A stretch of 44,423 nt of DNA from Alphaproteobacteria bacterium (GCA_028277405.1 JANQGH010000043.1:1-44423); one strand, 5' to 3'; shown: positions 18,575 through 27,426, numbered from the stretch's first letter. Made by a program: numbers and translations. The notes: generated from the letters alone by a model not told the origin.

Positions 18575-18975
18575 TTGTTCTCCGCCAGTAGGGCGGAGGC
18601 GACGTTGATGTATTTGCGTCCCGCCTCCTGCGCGCCATCGACCGCGCTTTGTAGCCCGTCCGTTTCGCGCAAGGACACCAGCTTGATCAGCATGGGCAGG
18701 TTGATGCCGGCAATGACTTCAACCTGGGCCTTGTCCATGATCGAGATCGCAAGATTCGATGGCGTGCCGCCGAACATGTCGGTCAGCAGGACAACGCCGC
18801 TGCCATCGTCGATGGTGCTGACCTTGTCCAGGATCTCCATGCGCCGTTGCTCCATATCGTCGTCGGGGCCGATGCAAACAGCGGCGATCTTGTCCTGCAG
18901 CCCGACAACATGCTCAAGGGCGGCGATGAACTCCTCGGCCAGGCGGCCATGAGTGACGAGGACCATGCCGATCAT
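18571..18975 (-). CDS. PTS EIIA component, mannose family (regulatory EIIA-Man)
   Basis: The 134-aa protein is an EIIA(Man)-fold domain with the phosphorylatable His in VTHGRLAEEF (residue 9) and the DMFGGTPSN motif. In alphaproteobacteria a stand-alone EIIA(Man) without IIB/IIC partners is the regulatory output of the PTS. The ATG at 18975 has AAGGAG at good spacing; a nine-residue upstream extension is rejected. It lies between rapZ and ptsH in the conserved order. Confidence 0.92.
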   Translation of the reverse strand: MIGMVLVTHGRLAEEFIAALEHVVGLQDKIAAVCIGPDDDMEQRRMEILDKVSTIDDGSGVVLLTDMFGGTPSNLAISIMDKAQVEVIAGINLPMLIKLVSLRETDGLQSAVDGAQEAGRKYINVASALLAENK

Positions 18976-19062
18976 GGCGGCGATCTCCTTGCATTCCCGC
19001 AAGGGTGGTTGGAAAACGACATCTTGGCGTCTCGCTCCGTCAGCGGATGTTTGAACTCACAG

Positions 19063-19968
19063 TTATTCGGGCAGATCGCGGTGCGCGATACCGACCCGGT
19101 ATCCTTCGTCTTGCAGCCAAGAGGCCAGCAACTCGCTGGTGAAGACCGACCGATGCTTGCCGCCCGTGCAGCCGATGGCAATGGTCAGATAGCTCTTGCC
19201 CTCTCGATTATACAGGGGCAACAGCGGTTGCAGCAGCGCCGTCAGCCTGACGAAAAAGCCAGGAAACTCCGGGTCGCCGGACACCTTGAACTGAACCGGT
19301 TTGTCCAGGCCGGTCAGATCGCGCAGTTCGGGGTCCCAGTGCGGGTTGTCGAGGAAACGGACATCGAAAACCAGGTCCGCCTCGCGCGGCAGCCCGCGCC
19401 GAAACGCGAACGAGGTGACGAACACGTAAAGGCCGGGCTGGCGATCGAGGGCGAACCGTTCGGCCAACTGTCGCCGCAAATCATGGATTGTTGAAATCGA
19501 GGTATCGACCACGACGTCCGCATGGTCGCGCAGGGGCTCCAATAGTTGTCGGTCGCGCCTGATCCCGTCCTCGATCGGTCTGTCGATGGCCAGATGATGA
19601 CGTCGCCGCGTTTCGGTGTAACGTCGCCGCAAGACGTCCGTGTCGCATTCCATGAAGATGAATTCGATCTTGTGGCTGCCGTCCCGCTTCAGCCGCTCCA
19701 GCATGGCCGTCGCATTGGCGGCGCTGAAGTCCCGCGTTCGGCTGTCAATGGCGATCGCCAGCGGCCGCTTATGCTCGCGACGTTCATCCGCCAGGGTCGG
19801 CACCACGGACAAGGGCAGGTTGTCGACCGCCTCAAAGCCAAGATCCTCCAGCATTTTCAAGGCCGTCGACATGCCCGATCCGGCAAGGCCGGTTATGATC
19901 ACGATACGCCGCTGATTGCTTTCGGCGATCAGGTCGTCGGTCGGCTCGGGTGCGGCGATGTTGGTCAT
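19063..19968 (-). CDS. rapZ: RapZ-family nucleotide-binding protein (RNase adapter)
   Basis: The 301-aa product matches RapZ/YvcJ: N-terminal P-loop kinase-like domain and the C-terminal domain with the conserved IGCTGGKHRSV signature, which in E. coli binds glucosamine-6-phosphate and guides RNase E to the sRNA GlmZ. In this protein the P-loop reads GLAGSGMST: the Walker A lysine is replaced by Met33. It overlaps hprK by 4 bp (19965-19968). A long upstream open frame (to 20259) lies inside hprK and is a shadow. In alphaproteobacteria its role is not well defined; linkage to HprK and PTS genes is conserved. Confidence 0.92.
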   Translation of the reverse strand: MTNIAAPEPTDDLIAESNQRRIVIITGLAGSGMSTALKMLEDLGFEAVDNLPLSVVPTLADERREHKRPLAIAIDSRTRDFSAANATAMLERLKRDGSHKIEFIFMECDTDVLRRRYTETRRRHHLAIDRPIEDGIRRDRQLLEPLRDHADVVVDTSISTIHDLRRQLAERFALDRQPGLYVFVTSFAFRRGLPREADLVFDVRFLDNPHWDPELRDLTGLDKPVQFKVSGDPEFPGFFVRLTALLQPLLPLYNREGKSYLTIAIGCTGGKHRSVFTSELLASWLQDEGYRVGIAHRDLPE

Positions 19969-20444
19969 CGTGTCCTGGGTTCCATGACGATCCGCGATCC
20001 GCGCGCCAGCAAGCGCACTTTGGCGGGCGTCGAGATGCCAAATGCGTGGAGAGAAAAGCGCGGCAAGGCGACGCCGAGAAGCGTTTCTTCCGAAGACCTG
20101 GGCAGCCGTTCGACGGTGTCCGCCGGAACCAGATCGATGATCAGGCCGACGACGATATCTGGCCGGTGGGGGACCTCCAGCGGCCCGATACCGACCGCCT
20201 CGACCAGTCCAGCCAGCGCGGGCGGCGGGGCGGCGACAAGACGATCGCCGTCGCGACAAAGGTCGACACGGTCGTCGGCGACCAGCATGGCACCACCGTC
20301 GATCAGTCTCAGCGTTAGATCCGATTTGCCCGAGCCCGAGGGGCCGCGCAGCAGAACGCCCGCGCCGTCAATCGCGACGCAGCTGGCATGAATGTTGAGG
20401 CGCGCTGCGGTTCGTTTCGCGGATGCCTCTCGGACGGCTGTCAT
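19965..20444 (-). CDS. hprK: HPr kinase/phosphorylase, short alphaproteobacterial form
   Basis: The 159-aa protein corresponds to the catalytic C-terminal domain of HprK, lacking the N-terminal domain found in Firmicutes, as is usual in alphaproteobacteria. The Walker A motif GPSGSGKSD is at residues 34-42 with Lys40 intact, and ADDRVDL follows as the conserved Asp-rich segment. It phosphorylates or dephosphorylates the regulatory Ser of HPr. The gene normally follows chvG directly; here 1.8 kb of other DNA separates them. Confidence 0.92.
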   Translation of the reverse strand: MTAVREASAKRTAARLNIHASCVAIDGAGVLLRGPSGSGKSDLTLRLIDGGAMLVADDRVDLCRDGDRLVAAPPPALAGLVEAVGIGPLEVPHRPDIVVGLIIDLVPADTVERLPRSSEETLLGVALPRFSLHAFGISTPAKVRLLARGSRIVMEPRTR

Positions 20445-20469
20445 CGGTTCCGTGGCATACCCAGCCCGT

Positions 20470-21903
20470 TCAGCGCGATATTGTCAGCTCATAGTCCGTC
20501 GCGCCGTCAAAGATGTACGCGCGGACGACATAGGCGCCGGCGGGCAGGGAAAGTTCGAGCCGTTCCTCTTCCGTGTCGGGCCTGATGGAGCTGCCCAGAT
20601 AGCTCTCGTCATCGGCGGACAAGAGCTCCAGGTCGGCGTCGCCACCTTCAGGGTTAAGGGTGATCACGACATCGGCGGGCTCGGCCAGTTCGAACCGGTA
20701 ATAGTCCGACACATCCTCCGGCCCGACCCAGTCGGTCAGGGTGACGGGTTGGTCGCCCAGAACGCCCAGATCGGCCGACGATTCCGGCGAACTGCCTGCG
20801 CTGTCGGACGGCAGGGCACTTTCCGTCGGGTCCACCGTGATCGTCACCTCGTACTCGCTCGCGCCCGAGAACGGATAGACGCGCACGTAGTAGACGCCGG
20901 CCTCAAGCGTCGATTCCATGAACTCGTCGTCGTTTCCGCCGGCCGCGGAACTGTTCAGGACCGAGCCGAAATCGTCCTCCAGCACGATGTCGATATCCGA
21001 CGACAGCCCGCTCATGTCGATGGTCACGGTCGCCTCGGACGCCAGCTCGAAGCGCCAGAAATCGTCGCTGTCGCTGGGTCCCACCCAGTCGCTGAAACTG
21101 GTCACGCCCTCGATCAAGCCGAGGTTCTCGGCGGTTTCGCGCGTGTTCCCGATCGCGTCGGGCGGTGGCGGATCGCCCGCCGAACCGCTGATCGACAGGC
21201 GGTAGCTCGTCTCGCCGGAGAAGACGTAGACCTCGACATAGTAGGTTCCCGGACCCACCGAGTAGGCGATGAACTCGGACGAACTGCCGCCGGCGATCGA
21301 ATCGGCCAGGTAGTTGCCGTCCTCGTCCAGCAAGGCGATATCGGCATCGGACGTCAGCATGTCGAGGCTGATTTCGATGTCTGTCCAGTCGTCGATCGTG
21401 ACCCGGTAATAGTCGACCTCGTCCGAGGGACCGACCATCCCTTCGAACACTTGCGGCGTCGATGTCAGCGGCCCGACGGGATTGGCGCTCTCGAAGCTGT
21501 TGTCGGCGGACGGGCCAATTGCGCCGGCGCCTGTACCCGGCCCCTCATTGGGTCCGTCGACCGGTGTGCCGGGCAACGCCACGACCGCTGGGGCCACGAC
21601 CTCGCGCCAGACAAATCCGATCACGCCATCGGCAGTTGTCACGCGATACCAGGACCCGCCGGCGACCTCTCCCGTCACGGTTACGGTATCGCCAAAACCG
21701 AGGTCGGCGACCACGTCTGAGGTGCTGTCGGGCTGGGCGCGCACGCGCGCGTCGGTCCAGGTGACGAAGAACGTCCCGTCCATTTCCTGCGAAATCTCGA
21801 CATCCGGTGCCTCGGTGTCGGTCTGGCTTTCGGATTGCGCAAGGGCAGGGCTGGTCCAAGCTGTGGCAAGCAAGGCAGTGGCGGCAAGCAAACGCAGACG
21901 CAT
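20470..21903 (-). CDS. Secreted protein with SH3-like domain and three PPC (pre-peptidase C-terminal) repeats
   Basis: The 477-aa product has a signal peptide ending ALAQ (residues 1-22), an SH3b-like domain (about 40-100, with the DARVRAQPDSTSDVVADLG segment and a GSWYRV turn), a Pro/Gly-rich linker, and three repeats of about 110 residues, each containing a DWVGPSD-like motif and an aromatic YYRxxL/F strand typical of PPC domains. It has no peptidase domain. PPC domains are beta-sandwiches that assist secretion or binding to substrates or cell wall. The ATG has CAGGAG seven bases upstream; the open frame continuing to 22323 runs through the mobile element and is not used. Its presence between chvG and hprK is unusual. 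Confidence 0.8.
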   Translation of the reverse strand: MRLRLLAATALLATAWTSPALAQSESQTDTEAPDVEISQEMDGTFFVTWTDARVRAQPDSTSDVVADLGFGDTVTVTGEVAGGSWYRVTTADGVIGFVWREVVAPAVVALPGTPVDGPNEGPGTGAGAIGPSADNSFESANPVGPLTSTPQVFEGMVGPSDEVDYYRVTIDDWTDIEISLDMLTSDADIALLDEDGNYLADSIAGGSSSEFIAYSVGPGTYYVEVYVFSGETSYRLSISGSAGDPPPPDAIGNTRETAENLGLIEGVTSFSDWVGPSDSDDFWRFELASEATVTIDMSGLSSDIDIVLEDDFGSVLNSSAAGGNDDEFMESTLEAGVYYVRVYPFSGASEYEVTITVDPTESALPSDSAGSSPESSADLGVLGDQPVTLTDWVGPEDVSDYYRFELAEPADVVITLNPEGGDADLELLSADDESYLGSSIRPDTEEERLELSLPAGAYVVRAYIFDGATDYELTISR

Positions 21904-21950
21904 AAAAAACTCCTGAAGACCTGTCATCTTGGATGGCATTGGCGGCCCCA

Positions 21951-22213
21951 ATACCAACTTGCGATGATAATGACTCATGTGACCGCGTTGTCTTGTTCGC
22001 TGGTCAGGCGCGTGTCGCGCCGTGGTGTGGGCATACCACAAGCGGCGCGCAACGCAGCCGGCGGACAAGACAACGCGGCCTCCGGTGGGGCCAAATCGGC
22101 TCGCAGCTGCGTTGCGCCGCTTGCCCGATGCACCGCATCGCGCTGCGCAACGCGCCTTGCCGTGAACCGATTTGGCCGCCATCACATGAGTCATTATCAT
22201 CGCAAGTTGGTAT
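21951..22213. mobile_element. 263-bp MITE-like element with 32-bp perfect terminal inverted repeats
   Basis: The ends 21951-21982 and 22182-22213 are perfect 32-bp inverted repeats beginning ATACCAACTTGCGATGAT. A flanking or terminal TA on both sides would fit a TA target duplication of the IS630/Tc1 type. Internally two more arms fold: 21983-21996 pairs with 22065-22078 (14 bp), and 22089-22099 pairs with 22167-22177 (11 bp), the latter enclosing 22109-22117/22145-22153 (9 bp) and 22126-22131/22135-22140 (6 bp). No coding capacity is evident. It sits 48 bp upstream of the PPC-protein start codon. Confidence 0.85.
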
Positions 22214-22261
22214 AAGCAGCCCTCGCGGTCGGGCGGGAGTATGGCACGCAAGTCGATCGGT

Positions 22262-24229
22262 CTAAAGGGCGGGAATGCGGACCGTGAAGCTGGCGCCGGA
22301 TCGCTCGCTTCGATTGCGAACAAATATCTCGCCCTTGTGCGCCTCGGCTATTTGCTTGGAGATGCTGAGGCCCAAGCCCGAATGGGTGCCGAATTTCTCC
22401 GATGATGGCCGCTCGGTATAGAACCGGTCGAACACGGCCTCCTCCTTGCCGGGTTGGATGCCCGGACCCTCGTCAAGAACCTCCATCTCCACCAACAGTC
22501 GGCCGCGCAAGCGAATCGGTCGCGCCGCCAGCGTGATGGTTCCGCCGTCCGGAGAGAAGCTGATGGCGTTACCGATCAGGTTGCGGAAGACTTGGACCAG
22601 GCGGCTCTCCAGGCCGGAGACCTGCAGCCCGCTGCCTTCGATCCGCATGTCCAGCGTCAGGTTTTTCTCTTCCAAGGCGGGGCGATAGAGATCGGCCAGC
22701 ATGTGGAACATGGAGGTGATATCGACGGTTTCGGCCTCGGCCCGCGACAGCTCGGCATCCAGGCGCGAGGCGTTGGAAATGTCGGTGATCAGCCGGTCGA
22801 GTCGCTGAACGTCTTCCAGAATGATTGCCATCAAGCGCCGTTGCTGCTCTGGATCCTTGACCCTGGCCGTGGTTTCCACGGCGCTGCGCAGCGATGTCAG
22901 GGGATTCTTGATCTCGTGCGCAACGTCGGCGGCAAAGCGCTCGATCGCATCCATGCGGGCCCACAGCGCATCCGTCATGGCGCGCAGGGACCCTGAAAGG
23001 TCGCCGATCTCGTCCTTGCGCCGGGTGAAGTCGGGGATTTCGGCCTCGCGGCCGTGGCCGCGCCGGACCTCTTCCGCCGCCGAGGCGAGACGTCGTATCG
23101 GCCGCGTCAGCGTGCCGGCCAGGTAGAGCGACAACAGCACGGTCACGCAAAAGGCGACCAGGAAGACGATCAGGATGTTTTCCCGGACCGACTGCATCGC
23201 GCGCTCGATCGGTTCGGCATCCCGTGTGGCCATGACGGCGCCGACGACCTCGCGCAGGTTTTGGACCGGCACGGCGACGCCCAAGGTCAGCCCGCCATCG
23301 GCCGAGGTCCAGATCTGGCGGCCGACATCGCCAAGCAGCGCGCGGCTCACGGGCGGATAGTCGAACGCGCTTTGATCGGGCCGTTCCTGATAGGTCGGCC
23401 AGCGCTTGCCGGCGGGCAGCAGCCCGGTGATCCAGCCATAGACGCTATCGAAGGTAACGCGCAGCCAACTCTGCTCCGTCGGCGGTGGCAGCAGTTCGAT
23501 CTCGATCAGGCCGCCGGGTCCGCCCAAGGATCGGCTGTCCGCGACAAGCACGCCCTGAGCGTCGAAAACACGGGTTCTGCTCTCGGTCGACTCGTTCAGC
23601 CTGCGAACCATGGGTCGGGTTCGCTCGGGGATCAGAACCTGGTGCAGCGCGTCGGGGTTCTGGTCTATCGCGCTTTCCGACAGCGCGCCGGCAAAGATCT
23701 GTGCCTCAACGCGAAGGCTGTCCAACTCCGCCTGGATCAGTCTTTCCTCATATTGGCCAAGATACAGCAGGCCGGCGACCAGGATGGCCAGAGCCAGCAC
23801 GTTGATGGCCAGGACGCGCAGCGTGAGTTTCGACAGACGCCGGCGCGGACGCGTTGTCCTTGCCCGCTGCGCGTTGCCCTGCTTTCTCGACCGGTCCTGT
23901 TTCCAGCGTCGATCCGACGTGGACCTTCGGCGCCCTGGGGGCTCCGCCGGCGGCCGCGGCAGCGGTCGCACCGGAACCGGCGTGCGTGCCTGCCGTTGAC
24001 CGTCACTGGGCGCCTCGCTGGGCGTCGGAACAGGCACAGCCTCGATCCGCCGGCGCGCAATTGGCAGCGCGGTTGCGTTTTCCGGCAGATCATCGGGTTG
24101 CGCAGGAGGCTTTTGAGCGGGTGCCTCGGGCGAGACGCCGACCTCAACCTCGACGGCATCCGTATCGGTCGCCCGATCCGCCGATACGGGGCCGATATCG
24201 GGAACGCGGCGCTGGGATTGGCGACTCAT
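22262..24229 (-). CDS. chvG: ChvG-like sensor histidine kinase
   Basis: The 655-aa product has two membrane segments (about residues 137-157 and 350-375) flanking a periplasmic sensor domain, a HAMP linker, the H-box FAADVAHEIKNPLTSLR with His438, and a C-terminal ATPase domain (NLIGNAISFSPDG, GPGIQ, GLGLSISKQ). ChvG (ExoS) kinases respond to acid or envelope stress and phosphorylate ChvI, encoded just upstream. The first about 130 residues are an unusual Pro/Arg-rich cytoplasmic extension. The gene is 27 nt downstream of chvI, so the two form an operon. Confidence 0.92.
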   Translation of the reverse strand: MSRQSQRRVPDIGPVSADRATDTDAVEVEVGVSPEAPAQKPPAQPDDLPENATALPIARRRIEAVPVPTPSEAPSDGQRQARTPVPVRPLPRPPAEPPGRRRSTSDRRWKQDRSRKQGNAQRARTTRPRRRLSKLTLRVLAINVLALAILVAGLLYLGQYEERLIQAELDSLRVEAQIFAGALSESAIDQNPDALHQVLIPERTRPMVRRLNESTESRTRVFDAQGVLVADSRSLGGPGGLIEIELLPPPTEQSWLRVTFDSVYGWITGLLPAGKRWPTYQERPDQSAFDYPPVSRALLGDVGRQIWTSADGGLTLGVAVPVQNLREVVGAVMATRDAEPIERAMQSVRENILIVFLVAFCVTVLLSLYLAGTLTRPIRRLASAAEEVRRGHGREAEIPDFTRRKDEIGDLSGSLRAMTDALWARMDAIERFAADVAHEIKNPLTSLRSAVETTARVKDPEQQRRLMAIILEDVQRLDRLITDISNASRLDAELSRAEAETVDITSMFHMLADLYRPALEEKNLTLDMRIEGSGLQVSGLESRLVQVFRNLIGNAISFSPDGGTITLAARPIRLRGRLLVEMEVLDEGPGIQPGKEEAVFDRFYTERPSSEKFGTHSGLGLSISKQIAEAHKGEIFVRNRSERSGASFTVRIPAL

Positions 24230-24256
24230 TCAGCCGGCCTGAGTCGCCGGGCTGCG

Positions 24257-24955
24257 CTACTCTTCCTTGTAGCGATAGCCGACACCGTACAGCGTCTCGA
24301 TTTGGGAGAAATCGTCGTCAACCGCCTTAAACTTCTTGCGGATGCGCTTGATATGGCTGTCGATGGTGCGGTCATCGACGTAGATGTGTTCGCCATAAGC
24401 CGCGTCCATCAATTGATCCCGGCTCTTCACGTGACCGGGACGCTGCGCCAACGCCTTGACCAGCAGGAACTCCGTGACCGTCAGGGCGACGAGGCCGCCC
24501 TTCCACGCGCAGGTGTGGCGGCTTGAATCAAGCATCAAGTCGCCCCGGACCAGAGAGTCCTCCGGATCGATCTCATCGTCGTTGCCGGCTAGCGACTCAC
24601 GGCGCAGGAGGGCGCGGATACGCTCGATCAGCAAGCGTTGAGAAAACGGCTTCTTGATGTAGTCGTCCGCGCCCATGCGCAGGCCCAGAAGCTCGTCGAC
24701 CTCGTCATCCTTGGAGGTGAGAAATATCACCGGCATGTTGGAGACCTTGCGCAGCCGGGACAGCAGTTCCATGCCATCCATCCGCGGCATCTTGATATCC
24801 AACACCGCGAGGTCGACCGGGCGCTGGCTGAGGCCACGATAGGCCTCATCGCCATCTGCATAGGTGCGAACCTCGAAGCCCTCGGCTTCCAGGGACATCG
24901 ACACCGAGGTCAGAATATTGCGGTCGTCGTCAACCAGAGCGACTATTTGCGCCAT
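24257..24955 (-). CDS. chvI: ChvI-like response regulator, OmpR family
   Basis: The 232-aa product has a receiver domain with acidic pocket DDD at 9-11 and the phosphoacceptor Asp53 in [11 protein letters not shown], then an OmpR-type winged helix DNA-binding domain ([30 protein letters not shown]). It pairs with ChvG. The ATG at 24955 has AAGGA eight bases upstream; the ATG three codons earlier abuts that Shine-Dalgarno and is less likely. ChvI regulates envelope, exopolysaccharide and host- or stress-adaptation genes in alphaproteobacteria. The upstream 212 bp should carry its promoter. Confidence 0.93.
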   Translation of the reverse strand: MAQIVALVDDDRNILTSVSMSLEAEGFEVRTYADGDEAYRGLSQRPVDLAVLDIKMPRMDGMELLSRLRKVSNMPVIFLTSKDDEVDELLGLRMGADDYIKKPFSQRLLIERIRALLRRESLAGNDDEIDPEDSLVRGDLMLDSSRHTCAWKGGLVALTVTEFLLVKALAQRPGHVKSRDQLMDAAYGEHIYVDDRTIDSHIKRIRKKFKAVDDDFSQIETLYGVGYRYKEE

Positions 24956-24986
24956 GGCACCCATCCTTCACACTCCTCGCTGAAAA

Positions 24987-24997
24987 CACGTAACGTG
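24987..24997. promoter_or_regulatory. CACGT-A-ACGTG dyad in the chvI leader
   Basis: A short inverted repeat with a 1-nt centre lies 32 bp upstream of the chvI start codon. It could be an autoregulatory site or another regulator's operator. No stronger claim can be made from one copy. Confidence 0.2.
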
Positions 24998-25167
24998 CCG
25001 GGTCCGGCCGCCTGGCAGCGAAGATCATGTTGTAATATGGCTCATTTGCGGCCCAACTGTAACTGAAATGGATCAATACGGGTCTAATTCAGCGGCGGTT
25101 TCTATTTTGTCCGGCCTTGCGTTTGCACAGCGTCAAGCGTGGTGAATAGGTCAATCCCCTTAGGTTC

Positions 25168-26118
25168 TCAGCGAAGACGACGGAATTTCTGGGTCGCTTC
25201 GATCAAGGCCCTGCGGATGCCCGGCTCAATCGCGGAGTGGCCGGCGTCGGAAACCATCACGAAACCCGCCTCGGGCCAGGCGGCATGCAAGTCCATGGCG
25301 GTCGCCGGCGGACAGATCACGTCATAGCGGCCCTGGACGATCACCGCCGGAATGCTTCTTATCCGGTCGACATTGTCCAAGATCCGTGTTTCCGGTTCCA
25401 GCTTGGTGTTCCGCATGAAGTGAGCCTCAAGCCTGGCGATCGACAGGGCGTGGCCGTCCGCGCCGGCCGAGGCCACATGATGGGCATTCGGCATTAGTGT
25501 CGAACAGGCGGCTTCGTAGGCGCTCCAGCTTTTCGCGGCGGGCAGATGGATGGCCGGGTCCGGGTCCATCAGCCGCCGATGATAGCCCTCCATCAAGTCG
25601 CCGCGCTCGGCCTCGGGCAGGAATTCGGCAAAGCGCCGCCACGCCTCGGGAAAGAAGTTCTTGATGCCGTACAGGAACCAGTTCAGCTCATGGCTCCGCA
25701 TCAGGAAAATGCCGCGCAAAACCAATGAAATGCAGCGTTCGGGATGGGCTTGTGCGTAAAGCAGGCCCAGCGTCGATCCCCAGGAGCCGCCGAACACGTG
25801 CCAACGGTCGATTTCGAGATGGGCGCGCAGCGTTTCGATGTCGGCCACCAGATCGTCAGGCGTGTTGCCGCGGATCTCGCCCAGCGGACGCGACCGGCCG
25901 GCACCGCGCTGATCGAAGATGATGATCCGATAATGCTGCGGGTCAAAAAAACGTCGGTGCAGCGGCGATGCGCCGGCGCCCGGCCCACCATGGAGGAAAA
26001 CCACCGGCGTGCCTTGCGGGTTGCCGCTTTCCTCGAAATAGAGCGTGTGAAGCGGATCGACAGTGAGCGTTCCGGTTCGATAGGCTTCAAGCGAGGGAAA
26101 AAGCGGGTCGCGGGGCAC
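25168..26118 (-). CDS. pip: Proline iminopeptidase, alpha/beta hydrolase fold
   Basis: The 316-aa enzyme removes N-terminal proline from peptides. It has the oxyanion-hole motif HGGPG at 43-47, the nucleophile elbow GGSWGS with Ser112, the catalytic Asp in QGRYDVICPP and the catalytic His in SDAGHSA near the C-terminus, all in family order and at normal length. It is divergent from the thermonuclease-like gene with a 37-bp gap. It probably acts in the cytoplasm in peptide recycling; no signal peptide is visible. Confidence 0.93.
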   Translation of the reverse strand: MPRDPLFPSLEAYRTGTLTVDPLHTLYFEESGNPQGTPVVFLHGGPGAGASPLHRRFFDPQHYRIIIFDQRGAGRSRPLGEIRGNTPDDLVADIETLRAHLEIDRWHVFGGSWGSTLGLLYAQAHPERCISLVLRGIFLMRSHELNWFLYGIKNFFPEAWRRFAEFLPEAERGDLMEGYHRRLMDPDPAIHLPAAKSWSAYEAACSTLMPNAHHVASAGADGHALSIARLEAHFMRNTKLEPETRILDNVDRIRSIPAVIVQGRYDVICPPATAMDLHAAWPEAGFVMVSDAGHSAIEPGIRRALIEATQKFRRLR

Positions 26119-26155
26119 GGGACGGGCAGCTCAGGTTCTGTGAAAGAAAGCACGT

Positions 26156-27016
26156 ATGACCAGGCTAGAACAGTTAGCACATGCTGTGCGGATGCCAAGA
26201 TGCGGCGGCCGTTTCTCATCACAGTCGTGGGCCGGTTTCGTCCTCGTGCTGGTCTCGGTGCTTCTGCTCGCGATGCCAACCATGGCCCAGACCCTGCCCA
26301 CAAGCCTGGAGCCCTTGGAAACCGGCCATGTCGTCGATATTGTCGATGGCGACACGCTCGTTCTGGCGGATGGCCGCGAGGTGCGCTTGGTCGGCATCCA
26401 GGCGCCCAAGCTGGCCCTTGGCAGGCCCAATTTCGAGGATTGGCCGCTATCCGACGAGGCGCACGATTTCCTTGCCGATTTGGCGTTGGACAGAACGGTC
26501 TCTCTGGCCTATGGCGGGTTGCCCGAGGATCGCCACGGGCGCGCCTTGGCGCATGTCGTGCGCGATGACGGTCTGTGGCTTCAGGGGGCGATCCTGGCCG
26601 CGGGCATGGCCCGCGTCTACAGTTTCGCCGACAACCGTGCCATCATTTCGGACATGTTGACCTTGGAAGAGACGGCCCGCGCCGCCGGTCTCGGCATCTG
26701 GGCCTTGCCGTACTACGCGATCCGCTTCGCCACCGATCCTCTGGACGAGGAGATCGACACCTTCCAACTGGTCGAAGGGATCGTGTTGGACGTCGCGCGC
26801 GTCCGTGGCCGCTACTTTCTGAACTTCGGCGCTGACTACCGCGACGATTTCACCGTGACGATCGCGCCCGGCGACGCCGGCACGTTCGAGCGTTCGGACA
26901 TGGATCTCTTCGCTCTGGAAGGGCGGCCCATACGGGTCCGTGGATGGCTCGGGTTTCGTAACGGACCCCAGATCGTCGCCGACCATCCCGAGCAGATCGA
27001 GATCATCGGCCCGTGA
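26156..27016 (+). CDS. Exported thermonuclease-family (SNase-like) protein
   Basis: The 286-aa product has an N-terminal hydrophobic export segment (about residues 27-44, ending AMPTMAQ) followed by an SNase-like OB-fold domain: [23 protein letters not shown], then [11 protein letters not shown] and GMARVYSF. Staphylococcal nuclease uses a conserved Arg-Glu-Arg set; the first Arg (VRLVGI) and an acidic/basic pair in EDRHGR are present, so activity is plausible. The C-terminal about 100 residues form an extra domain with a DUF-like beta pattern. An internal ATG at 26192 is an alternative start. It is likely periplasmic or membrane-anchored; its biological substrate is unknown. Confidence 0.75.
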   Translation: MTRLEQLAHAVRMPRCGGRFSSQSWAGFVLVLVSVLLLAMPTMAQTLPTSLEPLETGHVVDIVDGDTLVLADGREVRLVGIQAPKLALGRPNFEDWPLSDEAHDFLADLALDRTVSLAYGGLPEDRHGRALAHVVRDDGLWLQGAILAAGMARVYSFADNRAIISDMLTLEETARAAGLGIWALPYYAIRFATDPLDEEIDTFQLVEGIVLDVARVRGRYFLNFGADYRDDFTVTIAPGDAGTFERSDMDLFALEGRPIRVRGWLGFRNGPQIVADHPEQIEIIGP

Positions 27017-27147
27017 GGTTCGCGTTATCGATTTGTAACTCTTTGGTGAGAACAAAGGGAGGTCGTTGTGGGCTGAAAGGGGCGTTCCTAATATCGGAGT
27101 GTTCCCCCTTGTTGAGACCGACCAACCCACGATTGGAGACCTTTTTC

Positions 27148-27426
27148 ATGGATACCAAGAAAAGAGCCACGCTTGTTGCTTCCGCCATGGCCGGTGCTTT
27201 GGCCGTTGCCGCCCTTGCCGCGCCGGGCCAGGCGCAGGAGCTTGAGGGCTTCGAGCAATGCTATGGCGTCGCGCTCGCCGGTCAGAATGACTGTGCGAAC
27301 GCCGCCGGCACCCACAGCTGCGCCGGCCAGTCGACGGTCGATGGCCATGGTGGTGACTGGATCTACGTGCCGACCGGTACGTGCGAGCGCCTGGTCAACG
27401 GCACGCTGGAGCCGTCGGAGGTCTAG
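27148..27426 (+). CDS. DUF2282 / BufA1-like small exported Cys-containing protein (orphan bufferin-like precursor)
   Basis: The 92-aa product has a signal peptide cleaved after about residue 29 (APGQAQ) and a short mature part with cysteines at 38, 49, 58 and 79 in the typical DUF2282 contexts [20 protein letters not shown] and PTGTC. DUF2282 proteins (BufA1, bufferins) are copper-buffering peptides modified by BufB (DUF692) and BufC (DUF2063). No such enzyme gene and no DoxX gene is adjacent here. The ATG at 27148 has GGAG nine bases upstream; the frame open from 27013 overlaps the previous gene and is rejected. A hairpin follows the stop. Confidence 0.8.
   Translation: MDTKKRATLVASAMAGALAVAALAAPGQAQELEGFEQCYGVALAGQNDCANAAGTHSCAGQSTVDGHGGDWIYVPTGTCERLVNGTLEPSEV

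Noticed and set aside
16507..20444. A sugar-transporting PTS
   Set aside because: EI, HPr and EIIA(Man) are present, but no membrane EIIC/EIID component was found; a regulatory PTS fits better.
20392..21720. 442-codon open frame antisense to the PPC-repeat gene
   Set aside because: The minus-strand frame has signal peptide, ribosome binding site and repeated domains; the plus-strand frame does not.
23054..24526. 490-codon open frame antisense to chvG/chvI
   Set aside because: A shadow spanning two genes on the other strand.
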